64,000 nt of DNA, taken from positions 1 through 64,000 of the forward strand of contig UQXO01000003.1 of assembly GCA_900545005.1 (NCBI GenBank). Reading direction: 5' to 3'. The translations under genes and the position numbers were made by a program. The notes under the pieces were generated by a model, which was given only the letters and a program-made list of their open reading frames with translations, had not been told where the DNA came from and made no database searches. Below are positions 8,951 to 16,611 of the stretch, in pieces (within the stretch, counting starts at the first letter, position 1; every line of letters starts with the position of its first letter). Source of the DNA: an uncultured Mycoplasmatota bacterium. GTDB taxonomy: Bacteria > Bacillota_I > Bacilli_A > RF39 > UBA660.

Positions 8951-8974
8951 AAATATTTCCTTTTAAGAAATATT
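8951..8974 (-). terminator. Terminator with stop codon in the loop
   Basis: AATATTTC pairs with GAAATATT on the minus strand and a T-run follows. The TAA of the 131-residue gene (8963-8965) is in the loop. Confidence 0.85.
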
Positions 8975-9358
8975 ACGCGACAAGTTAACAAACTCAATAA
9001 TCTCTTCATCTTCTAAATAAACCTTATAATTAGATTTTCTCATATCTTCTAAATTGACTAGTTCAAAAATCATCAACCGTTTGTTAACCGTATTTTGAAG
9101 ATATATTTTAAAATAATTTTTAATAAAAGTAATCTTCTTCTTATTAGGATATGGTCCATCATAAAAATTTCTTATCGTTGTAGCACTCTCCACTACCTCT
9201 CCTAAACTTAAAGACTCCCTATTACTATGATAAATAAATTCATCATTTTCCACAAGAAAATCCACCATCAGCCAATAATCATTATCCGCTAATCCATCTT
9301 GATTTTTAGTCCTCGTAAACTTATAATCAATCTTAGTATTCTTATATTTTAATTGCAT
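8963..9358 (-). CDS. Unknown 131-residue protein
   Basis: This is a soluble, mixed alpha/beta-looking protein without signal peptide or membrane segment. It is rich in aromatic and charged residues (for example DNDYWLMVDFLVEND). It loosely resembles WapI-type small immunity proteins in length and composition, but I cannot assign a family with confidence. The ATG at 9358 follows GGAAGAGGTAG, a good ribosome-binding site. It has its own terminator and lies between a cell-wall gene pair and another unknown. Confidence 0.65.
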   Translation of the reverse strand: MQLKYKNTKIDYKFTRTKNQDGLADNDYWLMVDFLVENDEFIYHSNRESLSLGEVVESATTIRNFYDGPYPNKKKITFIKNYFKIYLQNTVNKRLMIFELVNLEDMRKSNYKVYLEDEEIIEFVNLSRNIS

Positions 9359-9421
9359 ACTACCTCTTCCTTCCTAATAAAGTATAACATACTTTTTAAT
9401 CTAAAAACTGTAACAAAAATG

Positions 9422-9877
9422 CTAATTTACATCTTGTAACTTATTTAATCTTTTAGAGAGCTTTTTTTCTCCTCCAAAAGTATAATCATCTTTATCAATA
9501 AGACTAATAGGAATTAAATTTCTTTTTAAAATCTCATTAAAAGCCCATTCTAAAAAACTACCCTTATATCCTAATAATAAATCATATTTATAATTTTGAT
9601 AAGCCTTATCTTCAGAAATATTTAACTCCTTAAGTAAACATAATACTTTTAAATCATCTAAAGAAATATTATTATATTCTCTAGACTTAGCCATACTAAA
9701 AGGAAGTATAACTAAATAAGACCATTCATATAATCTTATATTTATACTTCCCATTTCTTTATTATAAAAGAAATTCTCCTCATAATTTTTTCTAATTAAT
9801 TCTTGATATCTTTTATCCAATTCTTTAATAGATACTACCTCTTTTAAATTAAATACTCGCAAAGCTTCTTCTAACAT
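9422..9877 (-). CDS. Unknown 151-residue cytoplasmic protein
   Basis: The protein is largely helical and charged, with no Cys and no membrane segment. It begins MLEEALRVFNLKEVVSIKEL. The N-terminal ELDKRYQELIRKNYEE stretch is faintly like the second helix of a J-domain, but there is no HPD, so no chaperone function is claimed. It starts 37 bases after the murC stop on the same strand and may be read together with murC. No recognised family. Confidence 0.6.
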   Translation of the reverse strand: MLEEALRVFNLKEVVSIKELDKRYQELIRKNYEENFFYNKEMGSINIRLYEWSYLVILPFSMAKSREYNNISLDDLKVLCLLKELNISEDKAYQNYKYDLLLGYKGSFLEWAFNEILKRNLIPISLIDKDDYTFGGEKKLSKRLNKLQDVN

Positions 9878-9914
9878 AATATCACCAAGACTAGTTTACC
9901 AAAGAAAATAATAA

Positions 9915-11231
9915 TCATTTGTCGAAATTTAACAATTTCTCTTGTTTATAGTTTTCTTCTAAAGTGCTAATATTCGCACAACTCATAAATATTAAGACAC
10001 TATTCTCATACTTAAGTAAAGCCTCAATATTATTTTCATCTAAAATATAAGCATTATTTAAGTTTTCAATAATAATCTCAGAAGTAACACCAGGATAATC
10101 CTCTTGTCTTTCTCTATTACAAGATATAGGAGTTACATAAATATCATCTGCTCTTCTTAAAGCCTCTTTAAACCACTCTTTTAAATCTTTAGTTCTCGAA
10201 TAAGTATTAGGTTTAAAGATTGCTACTATTCTTTTATCTGGATACTTAAGTCTCGCCGCCTCAATAGTTTTCTCTATCTCCGTTGGATGATGAGCATAAT
10301 CATCTATTAAGATATTACTACCTACTTTAGTTTCTTTAAATCTTCTTTTTGGAGTCGTAAAATTCTTTAAAACATTCTTTATATTTAAAACATCCTCTTC
10401 ATATAAAATACCTATCATAATACTTGCCAAACTATCAAGAATCATATGAATACCTGTAAGAGGAATCCTAAAACTACCCAGAAATTTCTTATGATAATAA
10501 CAATCAAAAGAACTACCATCTTCATTCATCTTTATATTAATAGCATATAAATCATTAGAAGTCCCTAATCCATAATAATAAACTTTACTCTTTAGATTTA
10601 ACTTTCTAATATTGGTATCATCCCCACAAGCTACCACAAGAGAAGCCTTATCTAGGAATATATTAAAAGTCTTAATAATATCATTTATATCTTTATAACA
10701 CTCGGTATGTTCAAGCTCAATATTAGTAACCACCCCTATATAAGGATGATAACTTAAAAAATGTCTTTGAAATTCACACGACTCAATTACAAATAACTTA
10801 TTCTTAGGATCAGCATACCCAGAACCATCCCCAATAAAATAATTAGTCCCAATATTAGTCTTTAAAATATCACTTATCATTGTCGAAGTCGTAGTCTTTC
10901 CATGCGTCCCACATACACAAATGGTTTGAAACTTCCTCGTCAAGTCTCCTAATAACTCATTATAAGAAATAAATTTAAGTCCTAAAGACTTTAAATAAAC
11001 TAACTCTGGATGCTCAAGACTAAAAGCTTTCGAATATGTAACAATAGTATCCTTATCTATAGGATGACCAACTTCATAAAAGATTTTAATATTTCTTTTA
11101 ATTAATCCCTCTTCAGTAAAAGTATGATTTTTATTATCATCATACCCAGATACCCTATTTCCTAAATCACTTAAAATCTGCGCTAAAGTAGACATTCCAC
11201 TACCCTTAATCCCCACACAAAAATATTTCAT
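9915..11231 (-). CDS. murC: UDP-N-acetylmuramate-L-alanine ligase
   Basis: MurC adds L-Ala to UDP-MurNAc with ATP in cytoplasmic peptidoglycan precursor synthesis. The N-terminal Rossmann motif GIKGSGMSTLAQIL, the P-loop CGTHGKTTT (about residues 103-111), ESCEFQRHFL, TNIELEHTE and DDYAHHPTEI are all present. The frame is open further upstream, but that part translates the pgsA terminator. GGAAAGGA before the ATG at 11231 gives a 438-residue protein, the usual family length. murD lies about 11 kb away, so the mur genes are dispersed rather than in a dcw cluster. Confidence 0.95.
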   Translation of the reverse strand: MKYFCVGIKGSGMSTLAQILSDLGNRVSGYDDNKNHTFTEEGLIKRNIKIFYEVGHPIDKDTIVTYSKAFSLEHPELVYLKSLGLKFISYNELLGDLTRKFQTICVCGTHGKTTTSTMISDILKTNIGTNYFIGDGSGYADPKNKLFVIESCEFQRHFLSYHPYIGVVTNIELEHTECYKDINDIIKTFNIFLDKASLVVACGDDTNIRKLNLKSKVYYYGLGTSNDLYAINIKMNEDGSSFDCYYHKKFLGSFRIPLTGIHMILDSLASIMIGILYEEDVLNIKNVLKNFTTPKRRFKETKVGSNILIDDYAHHPTEIEKTIEAARLKYPDKRIVAIFKPNTYSRTKDLKEWFKEALRRADDIYVTPISCNRERQEDYPGVTSEIIIENLNNAYILDENNIEALLKYENSVLIFMSCANISTLEENYKQEKLLNFDK

Positions 11232-11247
11232 AAAATTATTCCTTTCC

Positions 11248-11277
11248 AAAAAAAGATGCCCCACATTAATGGGCATC
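11248..11277 (-). terminator. Terminator between pgsA and murC
   Basis: GATGCCC and GGGCATC pair on the minus strand and are followed by seven T. The pgsA TAA (11266-11268) lies in the loop. The murC ribosome-binding site follows at once, so some read-through is likely. Confidence 0.85.
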
Positions 11278-11868
11278 ATCACCAAATATTACCTCTTTAT
11301 TAACTATATAATATTCCATACCAGAATATAAGGACAAACAAGTTGCTAGTAATACTAAGCCTTTTCCAACCCCAATACCAAAAAATTCAAAGGGGATATT
11401 ACTAAATAACACTAAAGTTAAGCCCACCATCATACAAGCCGTTTTAACTTTTCCAGCCATAGAGGCCGCTACTACTTTTCCTTTGTTACCACTAGCCATT
11501 TTAATAGCATCAACAACCGTATCTCTTAAAATAACTACAACCGGTACAACAACAGGAATGTTATGATTATAAGCTAAAAGAATTAAAACACCATTTACTA
11601 ATATCTTATCGGCAATGGCATCCATCATCTTTCCAAAATCCGTTACCATATTGTATTTTCTTGCAATCTTACCATCTAACATATCTGTTAATGAAGCAAT
11701 AACAAAGAAAATACCAGCTAAGATATAATTAAGTTTAATAACAATTTTACCTCCCAAGAGATACTCTGGCCAACTATATCCTAACATATAAACAGGAAAT
11801 CCTAATAGTAATAAAATTATTATTGATAACACTATTCTTCCTAAAGTTAATTTATTTGGTAAATTCAT
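11266..11868 (-). CDS. pgsA: CDP-diacylglycerol-glycerol-3-phosphate 3-phosphatidyltransferase
   Basis: PgsA makes phosphatidylglycerol phosphate at the membrane, the first committed step to phosphatidylglycerol. The CDP-alcohol transferase signature reads DMLDGKIARKYNMVTDFGK and continues MMDAIADK, giving the full DX2DGX2AR...GX3DX3D set. Five or six hydrophobic segments and a length of 200 residues fit the family. The gene starts two bases after rodZ, matching the ymfM-pgsA order of Bacillus. Confidence 0.93.
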   Translation of the reverse strand: MNLPNKLTLGRIVLSIIILLLLGFPVYMLGYSWPEYLLGGKIVIKLNYILAGIFFVIASLTDMLDGKIARKYNMVTDFGKMMDAIADKILVNGVLILLAYNHNIPVVVPVVVILRDTVVDAIKMASGNKGKVVAASMAGKVKTACMMVGLTLVLFSNIPFEFFGIGVGKGLVLLATCLSLYSGMEYYIVNKEVIFGDDAH

Positions 11869-11870
11869 AA

Positions 11871-12353
11871 TTACCTTCCTTCAATCTGACTAGCCGTTGT
11901 GGTTACCATTTTACCAACAGTAACTTGCTTAACGGACCAAAATATTACCAAAGCCACTAAAGCAATAACAAGTAAATATAAGAATGCTATACTCTTTTTC
12001 TTATAACGATAAGAAGTATCAGTATAAGGACTAGCTATTCTAGACTTAAGCAAAGCTTCTTCCTTATTTTTTTCCATTATCTTTTTTTCTATTTCTTCAA
12101 CCGGAATTTTACTTGTTTTCTCAAACATAAATTCATTAAATTTATCTACTGTCTTTGTAGGATCAATTCCCAAATATTTTGCATAATCCTTAAGATAATC
12201 TTTTAAGATAAAAATATCTTTAAAACAGCCCATATTACCCTCTTCAATATTATAAAGAATAGCGGGCTTAATCTTTAAATCCTCACTTGCTTCCTCTAAG
12301 GATACACCATTTTCTTCTCTTGCACCTCTAAGCATCAGGCCTATTCCGTTCAA
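11871..12353 (-). CDS. rodZ: RodZ/YmfM-like membrane-anchored helix-turn-helix protein
   Basis: Residues 1-70 form an HTH domain of the HTH_25 type (REENGVSLEEASEDLKIK). A linker and a single membrane segment (about 128-146) follow. The protein has only a very short outer tail, so it is a shortened RodZ. RodZ links MreB filaments to the elongasome. The start is a TTG at 12353 with GGAAG nine bases upstream. The gene stands directly before pgsA, as ymfM does in Bacillus, which supports the name. Confidence 0.82.
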   Translation of the reverse strand: MNGIGLMLRGAREENGVSLEEASEDLKIKPAILYNIEEGNMGCFKDIFILKDYLKDYAKYLGIDPTKTVDKFNEFMFEKTSKIPVEEIEKKIMEKNKEEALLKSRIASPYTDTSYRYKKKSIAFLYLLVIALVALVIFWSVKQVTVGKMVTTTASQIEGR

Positions 12354-12382
12354 GATAATTCACTTCCTTTTTTAAATTTAAA

Positions 12383-12742
12383 AAAATAACTTAGTAAGCC
12401 GTGTTCTGTACTAGCTAGCTAGTGACAAATATTTATCTAATCTATACTTACGTATAAACTTTCCTACGCCGTTTTTATTCCTTTGTAGAAACTCTCCTAC
12501 CAAATTTGGATTTCTTACTCGCGGGGTTTACCACGTTCCACCTACTTCATTTCTAAAGTAACTCGTCTCTTTGGCACTTTATGTCTAATATAACCATTTA
12601 AGGTCACCTCGACGCCGTCAGTTAAAAACTGCCTAAGGTTATTAGCCTTAGCAACGAACCCTATAGCCATTCCAGGACTATGTAAGCACGGACTTTCCTC
12701 AAGTATAATACTATACCAGCATTTGTCTTTCTAAGTTATTTC
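12383..12742 (-). ncRNA. rnpB: RNase P RNA, bacterial class B type
   Basis: The minus strand carries the conserved GAGGAAAGTCCGTGC near the 5' end and ACAGAACACGGCTTA near the 3' end. The ends pair as P1: AATAACTTAG at the 5' end with CTAAGTTATT at the 3' end. The length of about 358 bases fits the Bacillus-type RNA. It lies directly downstream of gpsB, as in many Firmicutes, and is followed by a T-run. Ends are good to a few bases. Confidence 0.95.
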
Positions 12743-12750
12743 TTCTTTAA

Positions 12751-13083
12751 TTATTCACTTTTTCCGTAAACTACTTTTTCTAATTGACTAATTCTTCTTA
12801 GAAGGTCAACATTATTAACAGGTTTACTTACCTCTTTATCTTCCGAGGCAATAGTCTCTAAATCTTTTAATTTTCTAATCTCACCACGAAGATTACTATT
12901 TTCTTCACTAAGACTAGCCATTTCCTTACGAAGTTTCTTTATTTCTTTATCATAAGCCACATAATCTTTAATAATTATATCTAAGAAAGCATCAACTTCT
13001 TGGGGTTTAAACCCTTTAGGTTCAATTGTAAAATCTTTATTAACTATATCTTGGGTAGTTAGAACTATTCTACTGTTATTCAT
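12751..13083 (-). CDS. gpsB: GpsB / DivIVA-domain cell-division protein
   Basis: The N-terminal DivIVA-like domain reads LTTQDIVNKDFTIEPKGF and continues PQEVDAFLDIIIKDY. It is followed by a coiled coil (residues 38-70), a short linker and a C-terminal helix (LLRRISQLEKVVYG). This is the normal GpsB layout at 110 residues. GpsB docks penicillin-binding proteins and switches wall synthesis between side wall and septum. Its own promoter (13106-13135) and AGGAAGGGAATTTT ribosome site precede it. rnpB follows eight bases after the stop. Confidence 0.93.
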   Translation of the reverse strand: MNNSRIVLTTQDIVNKDFTIEPKGFKPQEVDAFLDIIIKDYVAYDKEIKKLRKEMASLSEENSNLRGEIRKLKDLETIASEDKEVSKPVNNVDLLRRISQLEKVVYGKSE

Positions 13084-13105
13084 AAAATTCCCTTCCTACA
13101 AGCTA

Positions 13106-13135
13106 ATTATATATTATTTTAGAAGTCCTTGTCAA
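13106..13135 (-). promoter_or_regulatory. Probable sigma-A promoter of gpsB-rnpB
   Basis: On the minus strand TTGACA (13135-13130) and TATAAT (13111-13106) are separated by 18 bases. The gpsB start codon follows about 23 bases after the -10 box. Confidence 0.8.
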
Positions 13136-13283
13136 GACTAGCTCTAATCTTATGTCTTCGATATCCTTAATCATTTCATTAAAAAAAACATCATTATTCA
13201 TTAAATTCATCTTATCTTCACCAATATAATCTTAGCAAAAAAACTTTTCTCTAGCACTAAATTCGACAAAAGATGTCAATATT

Positions 13284-15224
13284 TTATTTAGTCTCTATAA
13301 TAAACGGACTATTAGACGTCCCTATTCCCCCAGTAATTTTAACATCAGCTTTCAAAGAAATAACAGGTCTAACATAATAAGAAGATGTAGCTGAAGTCTG
13401 CAAAGATGTCGCATCATTATCGCCATAAGTATATGTTGTTATATAAGGATAATCATATCGAAATGGAGTCATAGTCCAATTCCATATGTGTGCGTGTAAA
13501 TAATTATTATTATTTGGCTTATCATTAACTATCCCTCCATATAAAGTCTCATCGGCAGTCATCAAACCAATCGGATAAGTTAAAGCATTATTTCCAATTG
13601 AATTAGTAACCGTAAATAAATCTCTAGAACTGTTAGTACACTTAAACGTTGGAACTTTATTAGTTATCATTCTATTATAAGCCGTAAAAGTTATAAAACC
13701 TGTATCATTTGAATAAATGCTTCTATCATTACAAAAACCACTATCTCCTAAATAATTAGTGTAATTAGTTAAATTATTTTGATACCATTTATCTATTTGC
13801 TCTTTAATATTAGAATTGACCTCATTTTTAAATGCATTGTCTAAAGTATCAACATTATTACCATACATATAGCCAAGGTAAGCTACATTATCATTATTTA
13901 AAGTATATTGTTCTTTTATAATTGCACTTTTATCACCGCTACTATTTGCCGTTTTTCCGTTATATAAAAGTCTAATCGTACCATCTCCATTAATTCTTAT
14001 TATTTTCCAATAAAAGCCAGCAAAATATACATTATTGTTTAATACATTGCCACGGTAATAATAAGTATCACCATAATCATCAACGTCTTTATATAAACCC
14101 TTATCTGATTTATCACTTTCAATTTCTTTTAAAGTATGTGGAATAACATTTAAAGTATAGGTAATACTATCATATTCTTTACCATTCCATACAGTTTTTG
14201 TGGATTTCTTAGATGCCCCAACTAATTTATAAATTTTAGTAGTATCTGCATATCCGTAACTCGTTATAATTTTGCCATCTTTTATTACAATATTTTCTAA
14301 CTTAGAATAATATTCAGTGCCAGCACTATAATCTATTGTCGTTGGATCAACATACGTTCCATCAGAAATGTTGTAGCTATTTTTTTCCTCCGAATACGTA
14401 TATTGCCTACCAAGATATAAAACGGTATCATTTTCAGTTAAATTACTAGTTACATCATCAGATTTTATAGAACTTTCCGCCGGCTTAACAATTTCAATAG
14501 TTGTTTCTTCTAAAGTCGTAGGCTCATAAGTAATAAACGGTGCTGTCTCGCTAAAGTCCGGTGTTCCTTTAGCCTTTATTTTCTCTACAGCTTTTGCTGG
14601 AGTAGTCTGATACTCATTAGCTAAGATGGCATCGTGTAAAGTTGTATAACCTTCACTTACAGGGTCCCAATTACTAGGAACTGCTTTAATTACCACTTTA
14701 GCTTTTAACACTTTAGTCTCATTATCTAAATCTTCCATCGTTGTATCATAGTCTATCCAAAGCCTTAATGAATAATCATTACTATCATCTTTAGATAAAG
14801 AACCTTTAGCTAATATTCTTGCTTCTACGCTTTCATTATTAACTGTCTCTGTAGTCTCATACTCACTTAGTCTTGTAACCGCTTCATTATTAACCATCAC
14901 ATCTATAAACTTGCTATTTAAAGTACTTCCTTTTAAAGATTCTAAACTAACAGTATAACTTAAAAACATATCACAAGTATTTTTAACCGTAAAAGTAAAT
15001 GGAGTTAACTTCTTACCTTTTTCATTACTAATTGGATAAGCATTCTCTAAGTTTATAGCATTGCTTTGATTAGTTAATTCAATATTAAAGCACTCACTAG
15101 TAGTAGCAATCACATTACTAGTATCCTGACTAACACTCATATTCCACATAGAATAAGAAAATCCTATTCCCAGTAAAACTAATAGGCACACAGATACGCC
15201 TATAAAAATAATATTTTTTCTCAT
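13284..15224 (-). CDS. Large secreted surface protein with TasA/camelysin-like N-terminus
   Basis: This 646-residue protein has a hydrophobic leader (residues 5-24). A beta-rich segment (30-190) follows, reminiscent of SipW-dependent TasA/camelysin proteins. A low-complexity middle comes next. Residues from about 385 form a C-terminal module carrying YYYRGNVLNNNV, WKIIRINGDGTIRLLY, FCNDRS and YVRPVISLK, and ending SPFIIETK. The same C-terminal module occurs in the proteins at 53699 and 60204 and resembles DUF6273-type, C-type-lectin-like domains. There is no LPXTG motif, so attachment is probably by the leader. Upstream lies repeat element B. The function (matrix, adhesion or binding) is inferred only. 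Confidence 0.72.
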   Translation of the reverse strand: MRKNIIFIGVSVCLLVLLGIGFSYSMWNMSVSQDTSNVIATTSECFNIELTNQSNAINLENAYPISNEKGKKLTPFTFTVKNTCDMFLSYTVSLESLKGSTLNSKFIDVMVNNEAVTRLSEYETTETVNNESVEARILAKGSLSKDDSNDYSLRLWIDYDTTMEDLDNETKVLKAKVVIKAVPSNWDPVSEGYTTLHDAILANEYQTTPAKAVEKIKAKGTPDFSETAPFITYEPTTLEETTIEIVKPAESSIKSDDVTSNLTENDTVLYLGRQYTYSEEKNSYNISDGTYVDPTTIDYSAGTEYYSKLENIVIKDGKIITSYGYADTTKIYKLVGASKKSTKTVWNGKEYDSITYTLNVIPHTLKEIESDKSDKGLYKDVDDYGDTYYYRGNVLNNNVYFAGFYWKIIRINGDGTIRLLYNGKTANSSGDKSAIIKEQYTLNNDNVAYLGYMYGNNVDTLDNAFKNEVNSNIKEQIDKWYQNNLTNYTNYLGDSGFCNDRSIYSNDTGFITFTAYNRMITNKVPTFKCTNSSRDLFTVTNSIGNNALTYPIGLMTADETLYGGIVNDKPNNNNYLHAHIWNWTMTPFRYDYPYITTYTYGDNDATSLQTSATSSYYVRPVISLKADVKITGGIGTSNSPFIIETK

Positions 15225-15312
15225 AACAAAATCCTTACTACTTTTATTATTCCCAAATCAACGAAAATAATAATTAAATAAGTGCCAAAACTCCATAAAA
15301 AGTTAATTTTTA

Positions 15313-15595
15313 CTTTCATAGTGTTTATAACTCTATGAAAGCTAATCTACGGTACTTATTTTTATTTTATATATCGATTTTAACACATAAAACGGTTCTT
15401 TTAAAGAGATAAATAAATAGTTTTCTGGTCAAAATTCTGGTCAAAATAAATTACCTCAATTCCAGTATTTATCTGGCTTTGACAAGCATTTTTATAGTCA
15501 AAAAGAATAATAATTTCTAGTCAAAAATTATGGTCAAATGGGCTTTCAACTCAGTATTCACCTAACATTTTCTTAAAGTTATAAACTCTATGAAA
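15313..15595 (-). repeat. Iteron element B: second TIR-bounded 283-bp repeat
   Basis: This is a diverged copy of the element at 1391-1672, here on the minus strand. It has terminal inverted repeats starting TTTCATAG (about 19 of 21 positions match). There are five TTTTGACYA-like iterons, seen on the + strand as TRGTCAAAW at 15426, 15438, 15495, 15518 and 15531. Steps are 12, 57, 23 and 13, which mirror copy A. The internal motifs TTAGGTGAATA and ATAAATACWGG are also shared. It lies about 90 bases upstream of the large surface protein gene and fills most of the 426-base gap to dut. Confidence 0.8.
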
Positions 15596-15623
15596 ATTTT
15601 GTCTTTTAGACCTAATTTTTCTC

Positions 15624-15652
15624 AAAAAAACAGGATGTCTAATCCTGTTTTT
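15624..15652 (-). terminator. Terminator overlapping the dut stop codon
   Basis: AAAACAGGAT pairs with ATCCTGTTTT on the minus strand and a T-run follows. The first arm overlaps the TAA of dut. It ends the nrdD-nrdG-dut operon. Confidence 0.87.
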
Positions 15653-16106
15653 ACTTATCTGTTGATCCAAAACCACCAGTACGCGTACCCATAGCATTAT
15701 CATCATTAGTAGTTAAATATTTTTGAAATATAACTTGTCCAATGACATCACCTTTATGAATAACTAAATCATTCTCACCAAAATTCCAAAACTGGAAATA
15801 GAAATGTCCATCATTTGATTCATTACCATAATAATCAGCATCAATAATTCCAATAGAATTACTCATCATAAAACCTTTTTTAGGGCCACTACTTCTATTT
15901 ACTAACATAAAGAATTCATCCGGCTCACAATAAGCCTTAAGTCCCGTTGGAATCAAACTAGGTTTCATCCCTGGTTTATATGGTGGTATTACCATATCAC
16001 TAGCAGCTTCCACATCATATCCAGCAGAATTAGCGGTTTTTCTTACTGGTATATGAATATCTTTATCTTCATATCCTTTAGCTATCTCAAATCCTCTTCC
16101 CTGCAT
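15651..16106 (-). CDS. dut: dUTP diphosphatase (trimeric dUTPase)
   Basis: dUTPase hydrolyses dUTP to dUMP, keeping uracil out of DNA and supplying dTMP synthesis. All five motifs are present: AGYDVEAA, NRSSGPKKG, GIIDADYYG, IGQVIFQKY and TRTGGFGSTDK. Length is 151 residues. It lies two bases after nrdG and shares its operon, so dNTP production and dUTP clean-up are expressed together. Confidence 0.94.
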   Translation of the reverse strand: MQGRGFEIAKGYEDKDIHIPVRKTANSAGYDVEAASDMVIPPYKPGMKPSLIPTGLKAYCEPDEFFMLVNRSSGPKKGFMMSNSIGIIDADYYGNESNDGHFYFQFWNFGENDLVIHKGDVIGQVIFQKYLTTNDDNAMGTRTGGFGSTDK

Positions 16107-16108
16107 TT

Positions 16109-16609
16109 TTAATTCTCACTTTCATACAATATAATTTTTCCTTCTTTTAAACTTTTAGAAACATCAATAACTCTTTGATTAGAAGAACCACACCACTTAA
16201 GACGTGGATCATGTAAATCTTCTTTAAATTGTCCATCTACTAAAACATCTAAATATTCTAAGACTCTCTTATCTTCAATAGTCTCCCAAGTAAAACCAGT
16301 CCATAGCCATATATTCTTATTAGGATACTTCTCTTTAAAAGCCTTACATAACTCAATAGTAGCATCCACAGTATCTTTATATAAAGGTTCTCCTCCTAAA
16401 ATAGATAACCCCTTAATATAATCAGGACTTGCTACTTCTAAAACCTTATTAATTGTTCCTTCATCAAAAGGATTTCCTAAAGTAAAGTCCCAAGTTTCAC
16501 TATTAAAACAACCTTTACAATGGAAAGGACAGCCCTGGAAGAAGATAGAAACTCTTACTCCCGGGCCATTAGATATATCCATTTTTCTAATCTTATTAAA
16601 TCTTGCCAT
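16109..16609 (-). CDS. nrdG: Anaerobic ribonucleotide reductase-activating protein
   Basis: This radical-SAM enzyme installs the glycyl radical on NrdD. The CX3CX2C iron-sulfur motif is CPFHCKGC (about residues 26-33). SILGGEPL is the glycine-rich SAM-binding stretch. The 166-residue length is typical. It starts two bases after nrdD, with dut two bases further on, in a single operon. Confidence 0.95.
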   Translation of the reverse strand: MARFNKIRKMDISNGPGVRVSIFFQGCPFHCKGCFNSETWDFTLGNPFDEGTINKVLEVASPDYIKGLSILGGEPLYKDTVDATIELCKAFKEKYPNKNIWLWTGFTWETIEDKRVLEYLDVLVDGQFKEDLHDPRLKWCGSSNQRVIDVSKSLKEGKIILYESEN

Positions 16610-16611
16610 TT

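Noticed and set aside
13106..13212. Possible 35-codon gene on the minus strand upstream of gpsB
   Set aside because: It begins MNLMNNDVFFNEMI and has a weak ribosome site, but its second half overlaps the TTGACA/TATAAT promoter of gpsB. The promoter reading is better supported.
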